The notes beneath the pieces are model-generated. The model saw only the letters and a list, made by a program, of their open reading frames with translations, ran no database searches and was not told the DNA's origin. This document shows positions 7,062 through 16,625 of a stretch of 64,000 bases of DNA, one piece after another. Within the stretch, counting starts at the first letter, position 1. Every line of letters starts with the position of its first letter. Position numbers and translations under genes: made by a program. Source of the stretch: Cohnella sp. WQ 127256 (GTDB lineage Bacteria; Bacillota; Bacilli; Paenibacillales; Paenibacillaceae); assembly GCF_024519285.1 (NCBI RefSeq), contig NZ_JAMZCY010000001.1, forward strand, positions 806,001-870,000. The letters run 5' to 3'.

Positions 7062-8789
7062 ATGGAAACAAGAGATCAAGAAAGCGTGGACCTAGAGCAA
7101 TCAGAGAATCCAGGCATATATAACATAGAGGAACAAAATGAGGATGCACAACAACACGTCGATGAAGAGCAACAAGGCGGTAAAGAGCAACAACAAGCAG
7201 AGAAGAACGGAAATGAAGAAAACAACGAATACGCCAAAACGAGCAATCAAGCAGAGAAAAACCAATACGCGGATATGAATAATAACCCCAAAAAACCTGC
7301 TCCTTCAGCATCAGAACAAGCACGCAAAACACAAAGACAGATTCCGGACAACATTGAGGAATGGAAGGAGCTGCTTGTTAAATCGATTGGCTTGAACAAA
7401 AGCTTCGAGGTTCAGGTCAGAGAAATGACCTTTGGTGGTAAAAAAGTCGGGCTTCTGTTTCTCAGCGTATTTGCGAAAGATTCAGCACTGACAGAAATTA
7501 TTAAGCGACTGACTTATCTTGAGACAGATAGCGTGATGGATCATGATTCAATGCACACGTTCCTAGAATGCTATGTACCAGCCATACAAATCACAACAAC
7601 AAATTCTTTTCCGAAAATGATTGATGAAGTATTGATGGGAAATACGGCGTTCTATGTAGACGGAGAGCCGACTGCCCTCATTATCGATGCTAAAACCTAT
7701 CCGGCACGTAACCCAGAGCAGCCTTCGCTTGAGAAAGTCGTCCGTGGGAGTCAGGATGGCTTTACCGAAACTCTAATCGTTAACGTTGCACTCATTCGTA
7801 GAAGACTGAGGGATCCGAATTTGCGTTTCGAAATGTTAAAGGTAGGAAGACGAACGCAGACGGATGTATGTATTGGATATATTGAGGATATTGCAAATGT
7901 GGAGCTGGTTGAATCCATTCGGGATAAAATAAAAGCGATCGATATTGATGGCATACCCCTAGCGGATAAGCAGTTAGAAGAAATGACGGTTAACAGCAGT
8001 TGGAATCCGTTCCCACTCGTTCGATACACAGAAAGACCAGACGTCGTTTCTGCGCAGCTTCTGGAAGGCAGTGTGACGATTATCGTTGATACGTCTCCAA
8101 GTGCAATCCTATTACCAACGACTTACTTCGATCTTGTTCAACATGCGGAAGAAAACCGTCAGAACCCATTTATGGGAACGTATATGCGTTGGGTTAGGTA
8201 CTTGGGGATGTTAGTATCGTTATTCATGATGCCGCTTTGGTATTTGTTCAATGAAAATCAAGCGTTAAGACCTCAGTGGTTATGGTTCGTAGGTGCGGAT
8301 AAAGTGGGACAAATACCGCTCATTCTACAGTTTCTCATCGCAGAAATCGGAGTAGATTTGCTCAGGCTAGCAGCTGTGCATACCCCTGCACCACTTGTGA
8401 CAGCGATGACCTTGTTGTCAGCGATTCTGATCGGCGACATTGCCGTGAAAACAGGTTTGTTCATTAATGAGGTCATTTTGTATATGGCTGTGTCCGCAAT
8501 AGGGATGTTCGCAACGCCAAGCTATGAATTAGGACTGGCAAATCGAATTATTAGGCTGGGATTGCTGCTAACTGTTTTCTTTTTCCATCAGATTGGATTT
8601 GTAGTCGTTACAACTTTAGTGTTTATCTATCTGGCTTTCAAAAGATCCTTCAACACGCCTTACCTATGGCCGTTTTTGCCCTTTAATGCCGCGGGTTTTC
8701 TGAATATTTTGCTGAGAAGACCTCTTTCAACAAACAAGAAACGATTGTCGATCTACCGGACCAAAAAAAATCGCAAACAGCCGATCTAA
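7062..8789 (+). CDS. spoVAF: SpoVAF-type spore germination protein (GerA family)
   Basis: A GerA-family membrane protein of 575 residues. Residues 1-90 are unusually rich in Gln, Glu and Asn and look disordered. The soluble GerA domain follows (about 95-385), then four or five membrane segments to the C-terminus. The position before lysA and the match to the 5AF subfamily support SpoVAF, which modulates germination with SpoVAEa in Bacillus. AAAGGAG at 7045-7051 serves ATG 7062 (spacing 10) or GTG 7059 (spacing 7). It is cut off from spoVAA/AB by the repeat array, so it may have its own promoter. A GerAA-type receptor subunit is the alternative. Confidence 0.82.
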   Translation: METRDQESVDLEQSENPGIYNIEEQNEDAQQHVDEEQQGGKEQQQAEKNGNEENNEYAKTSNQAEKNQYADMNNNPKKPAPSASEQARKTQRQIPDNIEEWKELLVKSIGLNKSFEVQVREMTFGGKKVGLLFLSVFAKDSALTEIIKRLTYLETDSVMDHDSMHTFLECYVPAIQITTTNSFPKMIDEVLMGNTAFYVDGEPTALIIDAKTYPARNPEQPSLEKVVRGSQDGFTETLIVNVALIRRRLRDPNLRFEMLKVGRRTQTDVCIGYIEDIANVELVESIRDKIKAIDIDGIPLADKQLEEMTVNSSWNPFPLVRYTERPDVVSAQLLEGSVTIIVDTSPSAILLPTTYFDLVQHAEENRQNPFMGTYMRWVRYLGMLVSLFMMPLWYLFNENQALRPQWLWFVGADKVGQIPLILQFLIAEIGVDLLRLAAVHTPAPLVTAMTLLSAILIGDIAVKTGLFINEVILYMAVSAIGMFATPSYELGLANRIIRLGLLLTVFFFHQIGFVVVTTLVFIYLAFKRSFNTPYLWPFLPFNAAGFLNILLRRPLSTNKKRLSIYRTKKNRKQPI

Positions 8790-8929
8790 AGGTAATAATG
8801 CAAATGATGTGGCAAATCCTCCATTTCCCCGAGGACAGTTTTCCGCTATACTCAGGATAAATCGTGTAACTACCGGTTAAGAGTCGAATCAGACTGTGTT
8901 CCGGAATTTTCGCCAAAGGGGAAATAGAA

Positions 8930-10261
8930 ATGTTCTTGCATGGAACTAGCAAAATTAACAGCAAAGGTCATCTAGAGATCGGAGGCTGCGACGTTACAGA
9001 CTTGGCTCAGGAGTTTGGGACGCCTTTATACATTGTGGATGAGGCTCTTGTGCGCCAACGTGCGCGGGAATTTATGGATGCTTTTCGTTTGACGGGACTT
9101 CGCCACCAGGTAGCGTATGCATCGAAGGCTTTCTGTGTTATGGCTATGTGCCGAGTTGCTGAAGAGGAAGGAATGAGCCTTGATGTCGTATCAGACGGAG
9201 AGCTCTATACAGCGCTGCAAGCAGGATTCCCGGCTGCGCGTATTCATTTCCACGGAAACAACAAAACACCAGAAGAAATTAACATGGCTTTGGATGCGGG
9301 TATCGGTTGCTTTGTCGTTGATAACTTTAACGAATTGCAGCTTCTCAACGCTTTAGCAGCGGATAAGGGCAAACGCGTGAATGTATTGCTTCGCATCACA
9401 CCGGGCGTGGAAGCTCATACTCATGATTACATTTCGACAGGTCAACAGGACTCGAAGTTCGGCTTTGACCTTGGGAATGGGACAGCGTTCAAGGCAATTG
9501 AAACTGCGATCAGCTTACCTCACTTGAAGGTGCTCGGAGTTCACTCCCATATTGGTTCTCAAATATTCGAAGTCGAAGGATTCCGCATGGCAGTTGAGAA
9601 GGTCGCTGCATTTGCTGTGGAAATTCGAGATAAGTTGAACTATACATTCACAGTGCTTAATCTTGGTGGTGGATTCGGAATCCGATATGTGGAAGGTGAT
9701 CAGCCTCTTCCAGTGGGTGTTTATGTTCAAGCCATTGCGGATGCGATCAAAACAACATGTGAGAGTGCAAACTTCACATTGCCTGAAGTATGGATTGAAC
9801 CGGGTCGCAGCATTATCGGTGACGCAGGGACGACTCTTTATACCGTTGGGACAAGCAAAGATATTCCTGGTGTTCGTAAATATATCGCTGTTGATGGTGG
9901 AATGACTGACAACCCTCGTCCAGCACTTTATGAATCCCAATATGAGGCGGTTCTTGCGAATCGTGCAAATGATGAGCTCACAGAAGTGGTTTCTGTTGCG
10001 GGTAAATGCTGCGAAAGCGGAGATATGTTGATTTGGGATCTGAAGCTGCCGACCGTACAATCGGGAGATCTACTTGCGGTATTCTGTACGGGTGCGTATA
10101 ACTATGCGATGGCGAGTAACTATAATCGGATTCGCCGCCCGGCTGTTGTGTTCGTTAAGGATGGTAAAGCGGATCTTGTCGTCGCTCGGGAATCTTATCT
10201 CAATATTGTTGGGAATGACATTATCCCACAAAGGCTGCAAAAGCAGACAGTGGCGAAATAA
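8930..10261 (+). CDS. lysA: Diaminopimelate decarboxylase
   Basis: A PLP-dependent enzyme that decarboxylates meso-diaminopimelate to L-lysine, the last step of lysine synthesis. The 443-residue protein has the alanine-racemase-like barrel with the PLP lysine in YASKAF (about residue 65), the glycine-rich phosphate loop GGGFGIRY, the EPGRSI motif and the C-terminal CCESGD active-site segment. AAAGGGGAA precedes ATG 8930. lysA follows spoVAF as in B. subtilis. In sporulating cells lysine synthesis competes with dipicolinate for precursors, which may explain the linkage. Confidence 0.96.
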   Translation: MFLHGTSKINSKGHLEIGGCDVTDLAQEFGTPLYIVDEALVRQRAREFMDAFRLTGLRHQVAYASKAFCVMAMCRVAEEEGMSLDVVSDGELYTALQAGFPAARIHFHGNNKTPEEINMALDAGIGCFVVDNFNELQLLNALAADKGKRVNVLLRITPGVEAHTHDYISTGQQDSKFGFDLGNGTAFKAIETAISLPHLKVLGVHSHIGSQIFEVEGFRMAVEKVAAFAVEIRDKLNYTFTVLNLGGGFGIRYVEGDQPLPVGVYVQAIADAIKTTCESANFTLPEVWIEPGRSIIGDAGTTLYTVGTSKDIPGVRKYIAVDGGMTDNPRPALYESQYEAVLANRANDELTEVVSVAGKCCESGDMLIWDLKLPTVQSGDLLAVFCTGAYNYAMASNYNRIRRPAVVFVKDGKADLVVARESYLNIVGNDIIPQRLQKQTVAK

Positions 10262-10281
10262 TACGAAATTATCCATTAAGA

Positions 10282-10320
10282 TGGACATCGTGCCTACTCT
10301 GGGCATGATGTCTATTTTAC
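10282..10320 (+). terminator. Probable terminator after lysA
   Basis: GACATCGTGCC and GGCATGATGTC form an 11-bp stem with one mismatch, followed by a short TATTTTAC tract. The T tract is weak. Confidence 0.6.
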
Positions 10321-10425
10321 GATGTATGGGATTTTGGTCGGAATTGATAATAATCTAATAGAATAGTTTTGGTTTATAGAAATTTGTTGTACAATAAGGC
10401 GATATGATTTAAGGAGGATATACAA

Positions 10426-10851
10426 TTGTCTAAACAAGCGGTAATTAAAATGACGGATGGTAACGAGATCGTATTGGATTTATTTAACGAGGATGCTCCG
10501 AATACGGTTGCTAACTTCGAAAAGCTTGCGAACGAAGGATTTTATGACGGAATTCCCTTCCATCGTGTCATTCCTGGATTCGTAGCACAAGCTGGTTGCC
10601 CGAATGGGAATGGAACTGGCGGTCCTGGATATTCGATCAATTGCGAGCACAACAAAAATAAACACGAACGTGGCAGCTTTGCTATGGCACATCGTGGACC
10701 TAATACAGGTGGAAGCCAGTTTTACATCTGCTATAACGCTCAGCCGCATCTTGATGGTGTTCACACTGTATTCGGTAAAGTAACTGCAGGTATGGAGCAT
10801 GTGGATGCTCTTAAAGGTCAAGAGAAGATGGAATCAATCCGCGTAAGCTAA
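10426..10851 (+). CDS. ppiB: Peptidyl-prolyl cis-trans isomerase, cyclophilin type
   Basis: A small cytoplasmic cyclophilin of 141 residues that isomerises X-Pro bonds. Family signatures are [13 protein letters not shown] (catalytic Arg), [20 protein letters not shown] and [11 protein letters not shown]. The start is TTG 10426, eight bp after AAGGAGGA. It stands alone between two terminators. Confidence 0.94.
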   Translation: MSKQAVIKMTDGNEIVLDLFNEDAPNTVANFEKLANEGFYDGIPFHRVIPGFVAQAGCPNGNGTGGPGYSINCEHNKNKHERGSFAMAHRGPNTGGSQFYICYNAQPHLDGVHTVFGKVTAGMEHVDALKGQEKMESIRVS

Positions 10852-10878
10852 TTCAGTGCTCTGAGTAAAATGACATGA

Positions 10879-10918
10879 AACCGTGATCCTGCCTTCTGGC
10901 ATAGATCGCGGTTTTTTG
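10879..10918 (+). terminator. Terminator after the cyclophilin gene
   Basis: AACCGTGATC pairs with GATCGCGGTT across a 15-bp loop and is followed by TTTTTT. Confidence 0.85.
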
Positions 10919-11037
10919 ATTCGTCGAACAACGCAAGCAGGGATCATTATCCTTGCTTTTTATCTGGATAAATGATAATATTCCAGTCAGTATTACGTGT
11001 TATCTACAAAAGCTTGATTTTTATCATTTTTATCGCT

Positions 11038-11232
11038 AAACCTTCGGGGCGGGGTGTAATTCCCCACCGGCGGTGATCGGCACTTGAATCCACTGTAAGT
11101 TCATTACAGAGATCTAGCAGCCGTCAGTCCGTGACCCGTCATCGCTACTTCCGGAGCAACCGGTGGGCGTGGTGCGGTGGACCTGGTGCAATTCCGGGAC
11201 CGACAGTTAAAGTCTGGATGGGAGAAGGAAGC
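11038..11232 (+). ncRNA. FMN riboswitch (RFN element)
   Basis: The conserved blocks of the FMN aptamer appear in order: CTTCGGGGCGGGGTG, TCCCCACCGGCGGT, GTCCGTGACCCG, CGGTGGACCTGGTG, CCGACAGTTAAAGTCTGGATGGGAGAAGGA. FMN binding stabilises the six-helix junction and lowers expression of the riboflavin genes downstream. The 683 bp between the cyclophilin gene and ribD are occupied by this aptamer and its long expression platform. Confidence 0.97.
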
Positions 11233-11279
11233 GCAGCGCGGCCTAGCCGTGTCCATATGAAGCAAAAACTTGCCGCAGG

Positions 11280-11320
11280 TCTAATGCCATCTTGAACATT
11301 AGTTTTATTTGTTCTTTTTT
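11280..11320 (+). terminator. Possible first stop signal in the riboflavin leader
   Basis: CTAATG and CATTAG form a short six-bp stem followed by a T-rich run ending in TTTTTTT. The stem is weak; it may be part of the expression platform or have no function. Confidence 0.35.
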
Positions 11321-11472
11321 TCACAATCCTGCGCTAGCGGACAATGGATTCAGCACGTCAAGTTAGACGTCTACACCTCACAAGAGGTTATTCGTTTTGT
11401 CGTGAAATCACTTCTATTGTATTTGCTTTAAGGACATGACCTATGGGTCTTTATATTGCTGTGTATCCAACT

Positions 11473-11508
11473 ACCCCCGAGGCGTTCATCTCGGGGGTTT
11501 TCTGTTTG
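11473..11508 (+). terminator. Riboswitch-controlled terminator before ribD
   Basis: CCCCCGA and TCGGGGG form a strong stem with a 10-nt loop followed by TTTTCTGTTTG, 27 bp before the ribD start. It would stop transcription when FMN is bound. It lies about 240 nt after the aptamer, longer than usual. Confidence 0.8.
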
Positions 11509-11534
11509 TTTGCGGATTGGAGAGGAGGATGCTA

Positions 11535-12677
11535 ATGGAACTGCTCAATGATGATTATTACATGCAGCTTGCATTGAATTTAGCAGGGAGCGCGACAGGA
11601 CAGACCGGAGTGAATCCCGTTGTAGGTTGTGTCATCGTGCAAGGCGGCAGAATCGTTGGCATGGGAGCCCATCTGAAGCACGGCGAAGGACACGCAGAAG
11701 TACTTGCCTTGAATATGGCTGGTGAGCAAGCGCGTGGCGCAACTGCATACGTGACGCTGGAACCGTGCAGTCACTATGGTAAAACACCACCTTGCTGTGA
11801 AAGGCTCATTAAGGAAGGTGTTTCCCGAGTTGTCGTAGCTACATCTGACCCCAATCCACTAGTAGCGGGTAGAGGCATTGAGCAAATGCGGAAGATGGGA
11901 ATTCAAGTCGAGGTAGGGCTGCTTGAGGCTCAAGCTTGCCAATTGAATGAAGTGTTTAACAAGTTCATTCTGACGGGCACTCCCTTCGTAACCTTGAAGA
12001 CCGCATTGTCGTTAGACGGTCGTATTGCAACGCGTACAGGGAACAGTCGTTGGATTACGGGTCCGGAATCAAGGGAAATCGTGCATACACTGCGTCACCG
12101 TCATAATGCCATCATGATAGGGGCAGCAACTGTATTTGCGGATGATCCGGAATTAACTACACGATTGAACGTACCTGGTTTGCATCCTACAAGAATCATA
12201 GTGGATTCCAAGCTCAGAGTTCCTTTGACCGCGCGTGTCCTGAATGAAGAAGCGCCTACGATCATTTTGACGACAGAGCAAGCTGATGAGTCTAAGGTTA
12301 AAAGTTTACATGAGCTAGGCATAGAAGTACTGCCTTGCGGGACTGGATCTCGTGTTGATCTTGTTAAGGCGATGAAGCTGTTAGGTGAACGAGGCATTAA
12401 CTCAATCTTGCTTGAAGGCGGCGGAGTACTCAACGGAGCGATGATTGAAGCAGGATTAGTAGATAAGCTGATGTTATTCTATGCGCCTATCATCGTTGGT
12501 GGGGATGGATCGCCGTCTGCTTTTGCTTTCACAGGACCTGATGAAATGTCATCCGCACTCCGTTTGAATCGCGTCTCAATGCAGGCCTTCGGCGAAGATT
12601 GGTGCGTCACAGGCTATCCTACAGGCAAGGCTATGAATGATTTATCCGAAGCCATTGCTCATAAAGGAGAGAAGTAA
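11535..12677 (+). CDS. ribD: Bifunctional riboflavin deaminase/reductase RibD
   Basis: Carries out two steps of riboflavin synthesis: deamination of diaminohydroxyphosphoribosylaminopyrimidine, then NADPH-dependent reduction. The N-terminal deaminase zinc site is HAEVLAL plus PCSHYGKTPPCC. The C-terminal reductase domain begins near FVTLKTALSLDGRIA. The protein is 380 residues from ATG 11535, which is 6 bp after GAGGAGG; an ATG at 11529 is too close to that site. The ribD-ribE-ribBA-ribH order matches B. subtilis. Confidence 0.96.
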   Translation: MELLNDDYYMQLALNLAGSATGQTGVNPVVGCVIVQGGRIVGMGAHLKHGEGHAEVLALNMAGEQARGATAYVTLEPCSHYGKTPPCCERLIKEGVSRVVVATSDPNPLVAGRGIEQMRKMGIQVEVGLLEAQACQLNEVFNKFILTGTPFVTLKTALSLDGRIATRTGNSRWITGPESREIVHTLRHRHNAIMIGAATVFADDPELTTRLNVPGLHPTRIIVDSKLRVPLTARVLNEEAPTIILTTEQADESKVKSLHELGIEVLPCGTGSRVDLVKAMKLLGERGINSILLEGGGVLNGAMIEAGLVDKLMLFYAPIIVGGDGSPSAFAFTGPDEMSSALRLNRVSMQAFGEDWCVTGYPTGKAMNDLSEAIAHKGEK

Positions 12678-12678
12678 A

Positions 12679-13344
12679 GTGTTCACAGGTCTAATTGAAG
12701 AAATGGGTGTACTTCGTGCAGTACAGCGACGTGGAGAGGCAATGATCTTAACGATTTCTGCGTCTAAAGTTCTTGCCGATGTCAAGCTGGGGGATAGTAT
12801 TTCTGTTAATGGAGTCTGCCTCACGGTGGTGGAATTCGATCGCTATTCTTTTTCCGTAGATGTTATGCCAGAAACCTACCGGCTAACAAATCTTCATTCC
12901 ATCCCATCAGGTAGTGCTCTGAATCTAGAGAGGGCAATGATGGCGGGGGGAAGATTCGGAGGTCATCTTGTCCAAGGGCATGTGGATGGCACTGGGACAA
13001 TTAAAGAAAGGTCCACACAGGCCAACGCCATTGTGTTCACGGTTGAACCGAATGATGTCCAGATTATGCGACACGTCGTTCAGCAAGGCTCTATCACACT
13101 TGATGGGATTAGTCTTACCGTCGTTTCGGCTGATCGTGAAAGTGGTCATTTTACGGTTTCAATCATTCCGCACACCTTGCGGGAAACAGTACTTCAGAAT
13201 AAGCATCCAGGACATACTTTGAATATTGAATGCGATATTCTTGGCAAATATGTCGATCACTTATTGAGCATGAGAGATACTCAGCCGGCTAAACAATCAG
13301 GTGGATTAACAGAATCTATACTTCGTGATAATGGATTTATGTGA
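12679..13344 (+). CDS. ribE: Riboflavin synthase alpha chain
   Basis: Dismutates two 6,7-dimethyl-8-ribityllumazine molecules into riboflavin and a pyrimidine. The 221 residues hold two lumazine-binding repeats, each opening MFTGLIEE / [13 protein letters not shown], with the catalytic N-terminal region and SLTVV motifs in both halves. GTG 12679 follows AAAGGAGA and sits just after the ribD stop. Confidence 0.96.
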   Translation: MFTGLIEEMGVLRAVQRRGEAMILTISASKVLADVKLGDSISVNGVCLTVVEFDRYSFSVDVMPETYRLTNLHSIPSGSALNLERAMMAGGRFGGHLVQGHVDGTGTIKERSTQANAIVFTVEPNDVQIMRHVVQQGSITLDGISLTVVSADRESGHFTVSIIPHTLRETVLQNKHPGHTLNIECDILGKYVDHLLSMRDTQPAKQSGGLTESILRDNGFM

Positions 13345-13358
13345 GAGGGGCGAGAGTC

Positions 13359-14588
13359 ATGGTGCAAAGTCATTTTGATACAATCGAAGATGCGATTCAT
13401 GATTTAATGGAAGGAAAGGTTGTCATTGTAGTAGATGACGAGGATCGTGAAAATGAAGGGGATCTTATTGCGTTAGCGGATAAAGCTACACCAGAGGTCA
13501 TAAATTTCATGATCCGCGAGGCGAGAGGGCTTCTATGTGTTCCAATCACACAAGAAAGAGCGGAAGCTCTTGACCTACCGCCGATGGTAAGTCACAATAC
13601 GGATTATCATGGTACGGCATTTACCGTATCCGTCGATCATAGTTCGACAACAACGGGAATCTCTGCCCCTGAGCGTTCGCTATCGATTAAAGCGCTAATT
13701 GACCCGTCAGCAAAGCCGCATGATTTCCGCAGGCCTGGACATATTTTCCCGCTCATCGCGCGGAAGGGCGGCGTACTTAGACGTGCTGGTCATACAGAAG
13801 CCGCTGTTGATCTCGCAAGATTGTGTGGCTCAGATCCATCGGCTGTCATTTGTGAAATTATTAAAGAGGACGGAACGATGGCGAGATTACCTGATCTTGA
13901 GGTTTTCGCGCAAGAGCATTCCTTAAAGTTAATCACGATCAAAGAATTGATTCGTTATCGGAATGAAAAAGAGAAGCTTGTTAAGAAGGAAGTCGAGGTC
14001 AGAATGCCTACAGACTTCGGGATATTCCAAGCGATTGCATATACGAATGAAGTAGACAACAAGGAACATGTTGCTTTCGTTAAAGGGAAGATTGACAGCT
14101 CGAAGCCCGTGCTTGTCCGCGTGCATTCAGAATGCTTAACTGGTGATGTTTTTCACTCCCATCGGTGTGATTGCGGTCCTCAGCTAGAGGCTGCACTTAA
14201 GCAGATTGATGAAGCCGGGAGTGGTGTCTTGCTCTACATGCGCCAAGAAGGCAGAGGCATTGGTTTGATTAATAAACTACGTGCTTATGAATTACAGGAG
14301 CAGGGATTAGACACCGTGGACGCGAATATCAAGCTTGGCTTTTCTCCAGATCTACGCGATTATGGCATTGGAGCGCAAATATTGAAGGATATTGGGGTCA
14401 AGGATATTCGTCTTCTAACCAATAATCCCCGCAAGATCAAAGGCTTAGAAGGCTACGGTCTAAACGTTGTTGAGCGGGTGCCCATCCAAATGACTGAGAA
14501 CGAAGATAATACGAAATATTTGCATACGAAGAAAGCTAAGCTAGGTCACTTATTGTCCTTTAAGGACGAAGTAAACACAGAAGTCTAA
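13359..14588 (+). CDS. ribBA: Bifunctional DHBP synthase / GTP cyclohydrolase II RibBA
   Basis: Provides both starting branches of riboflavin synthesis. The N-terminal DHBP synthase domain carries [11 protein letters not shown], which binds metal and ribulose 5-phosphate. The C-terminal GTP cyclohydrolase II domain carries the zinc cysteines in SECLTGDV...HRCDCGPQL and RQEGRGIGL. The protein is 409 residues from ATG 13359; a GTG at 13341, overlapping the ribE stop, is possible but has no good ribosome binding site. Confidence 0.96.
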   Translation: MVQSHFDTIEDAIHDLMEGKVVIVVDDEDRENEGDLIALADKATPEVINFMIREARGLLCVPITQERAEALDLPPMVSHNTDYHGTAFTVSVDHSSTTTGISAPERSLSIKALIDPSAKPHDFRRPGHIFPLIARKGGVLRRAGHTEAAVDLARLCGSDPSAVICEIIKEDGTMARLPDLEVFAQEHSLKLITIKELIRYRNEKEKLVKKEVEVRMPTDFGIFQAIAYTNEVDNKEHVAFVKGKIDSSKPVLVRVHSECLTGDVFHSHRCDCGPQLEAALKQIDEAGSGVLLYMRQEGRGIGLINKLRAYELQEQGLDTVDANIKLGFSPDLRDYGIGAQILKDIGVKDIRLLTNNPRKIKGLEGYGLNVVERVPIQMTENEDNTKYLHTKKAKLGHLLSFKDEVNTEV

Positions 14589-14637
14589 TGGGATTGAAAA
14601 CATAAAAACATAACTTAAACTTGAGAGGATGATTGAA

Positions 14638-15108
14638 ATGTCAGTTGTTTACGAAGGTCACTTAATTTCCAAAGGTTTGAAATATGCGGTAGTCGTCGGT
14701 AGGTTTAATGAGTTTATTACATCGAAGCTATTAGGTGGAGCACTTGATGCGCTTAAGCGGCATGGTGCTGAGGAAAGTGAAATTGAGATTGCTTGGGTTC
14801 CAGGCGCATTCGAAATTCCCTTTATTGCGCAGAAATTTGCTGAAAGCGGCAAATATGATGCTGTTATTACGCTTGGTGCTGTTATTCGTGGTTCAACACC
14901 GCATTTCGACTATGTTTCCAGTGAAGTGACTAAGGGTGTAGCTGCGATTTCATTGAAGACGGGCGTTCCTACCATATTCGGAGTATTGACTACGGATAGT
15001 ATTGAGCAAGCAGTTGAGCGTGCGGGCACTAAAGCTGGGAATAAAGGCTGGGAAGCTGCAACTACGGCAATTGAAATGGCAAATTTGACTCGTGCAATTA
15101 CAGGGTAA
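14638..15108 (+). CDS. ribH: 6,7-dimethyl-8-ribityllumazine synthase
   Basis: Condenses the pyrimidine from RibD with the butanone phosphate from RibBA to give lumazine; the family forms icosahedral capsids, often around riboflavin synthase. The 156-residue protein has the substrate loop [10 protein letters not shown], the GAFEIP motif and the [14 protein letters not shown] segment with the catalytic His. ATG 14638 lies 9 bp after GAGAGG. It is the last rib gene. Confidence 0.97.
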   Translation: MSVVYEGHLISKGLKYAVVVGRFNEFITSKLLGGALDALKRHGAEESEIEIAWVPGAFEIPFIAQKFAESGKYDAVITLGAVIRGSTPHFDYVSSEVTKGVAAISLKTGVPTIFGVLTTDSIEQAVERAGTKAGNKGWEAATTAIEMANLTRAITG

Positions 15109-15170
15109 ATAACCTTATAATGAAAAGATGACAAAATGAGTACGCGTGATAAGCAGGAGGAGAAATTCGA

Positions 15171-15962
15171 GTGGCAATGTTATATAAGCTGGAAACTTTC
15201 GAAGGGCCGCTCGATTTGCTGCTGCATCTTATCGATAAAGCAGAAATTGATATTCAGGATATTTCGATCAATGACATTACAGATCAATATATGGAGTATT
15301 TAGCGGCTATGCAAGTGCTCGAGCTTGACATTACCAGCGAGTTTCTCGTTATGGCTGCCACACTGCTTTCTATGAAGAGCAGACAGCTCCTTCCGAAGCC
15401 TCCCGTAACCGAGGAGCCATGGCTTACCGTGGATGACGATGATTATTTGGATCCGCGGGAAGAATTGATCCGCAAGCTACTCGAATACCGTAAATTCAAA
15501 TCGGTAGCTGGGCAGCTACGTGAGAAGGAATGGGATCGAAGCCAAGTGTATACGCGGGAGCCGACGGATTTGACGCCTTTCGAGAAAGTCGTGCAAACGA
15601 ATCCGGTTGAAGGGCTACATGTAGAGGATCTGGTGAATGCATTCCAGAAAGCAATGAGACGATTAGCTGGACGTCATCGGGTATCTTCTATTCGGAAAGA
15701 TGAAATATCGGTTAAAGATCGGATTTTTGATATTATAGAAACATTAAAAAACAGATCCAATGAGGGAAAATTATTATTTTCCCAGTTGCTCAGCGATGAG
15801 GATGACCGTGGGGAAATCGTTGTGACTTTTCTGGCTATCCTCGAATTAATGAAGCGTAAATGGGTTTCTTGCCATCAAAGCGCTTTGTTTGATGAAATCG
15901 TGTTGTCGTGGACGGGGAGAGAGGATAACAATGGATTACTCGACATTGAAATCAGTACTTGA
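15171..15962 (+). CDS. scpA: Segregation and condensation protein A
   Basis: The kleisin subunit of the SMC-ScpA-ScpB condensin. The N-terminal FEGPLDLLLHLI motif (SMC neck binding) is at residues 9-20, and the C-terminal winged-helix region (about 185-250) binds the SMC head. GTG 15171 follows GGAGGAG. The gene overlaps scpB by 32 bp in another frame, so the two are translated together. Confidence 0.95.
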   Translation: MAMLYKLETFEGPLDLLLHLIDKAEIDIQDISINDITDQYMEYLAAMQVLELDITSEFLVMAATLLSMKSRQLLPKPPVTEEPWLTVDDDDYLDPREELIRKLLEYRKFKSVAGQLREKEWDRSQVYTREPTDLTPFEKVVQTNPVEGLHVEDLVNAFQKAMRRLAGRHRVSSIRKDEISVKDRIFDIIETLKNRSNEGKLLFSQLLSDEDDRGEIVVTFLAILELMKRKWVSCHQSALFDEIVLSWTGREDNNGLLDIEIST

Positions 15963-16560
15963 GGGACTACTATTCGTCTCTGGCGACGAAGGAATAACCG
16001 CCAAAACAGCCGCAGAAGTGGTTGAGTCAGATGTGGAAGTCGTCAAAGATGTTCTTAAAGATTTACAGAAGGAGCTCGGCAAGAAAAATCGAGGAATTCG
16101 AATTGCAGAAGTAGCGGGTGGTTATCGGTTAACTACCGTGATTGAGCACGCTCCCTATTTCGAGAAGCTCGCCTATTCACCTTCGCGTTCGGCGCTTTCG
16201 CAAGCCGCATTAGAAACCTTATCGATCATTGCATACAGGCAGCCGATTACCCGTGTGGAGATCGAGGAAATCCGTGGAGTTAAGGCAGATCGCGCATTAC
16301 ATAATCTGGTTAATAAAGATTTAATCGAGGAGAAAGGTCGTGCCGATGCGCTAGGTAGGCCGATTCTCTATGGTACGACGAAATCATTCTTAGATTATTT
16401 TGGTTTGGCGAGTATAGCCGGCTTACCGGAGCCATCCATATCTGAAGGCGACGATGAGTTGGAAGAAAGAACGAAGATGCTGTTCGATCGGATTGAAGGG
16501 CGTCAGCTCTCTATGGAAGATATGGATAAAGAACTGGATACGGAAATAGATTCGGAATAA
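15931..16560 (+). CDS. scpB: Segregation and condensation protein B
   Basis: A winged-helix dimer that binds the ScpA kleisin. Its 209 residues include the signature SQAALETLSIIAYRQPITRVEIEEIRG region and the GRPILYGTT motif. ATG 15931 follows GGGGAGAGAGGA, inside the end of scpA. The last ~35 residues are acidic and probably flexible. Confidence 0.95.
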   Translation: MDYSTLKSVLEGLLFVSGDEGITAKTAAEVVESDVEVVKDVLKDLQKELGKKNRGIRIAEVAGGYRLTTVIEHAPYFEKLAYSPSRSALSQAALETLSIIAYRQPITRVEIEEIRGVKADRALHNLVNKDLIEEKGRADALGRPILYGTTKSFLDYFGLASIAGLPEPSISEGDDELEERTKMLFDRIEGRQLSMEDMDKELDTEIDSE

Positions 16561-16625
16561 TATTCTTATAATGGAATGAAGAATTGTCAGAAGGTCATAC
16601 TACCCCTAGGAAAGGCGGGGGAGGT

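Noticed and set aside
8790..8929. Lysine riboswitch before lysA
   Set aside because: The 140-bp gap is too short and lacks the conserved L-box elements.
9515..10060. 181-codon minus-strand frame inside lysA
   Set aside because: It is antisense to a strongly conserved gene, has no ribosome binding site and has a composition typical of a shadow frame.
11436..11534. Extension of RibD into the riboswitch terminator
   Set aside because: The added residues are encoded by the terminator hairpin; ATG 11535 has the proper ribosome binding site.
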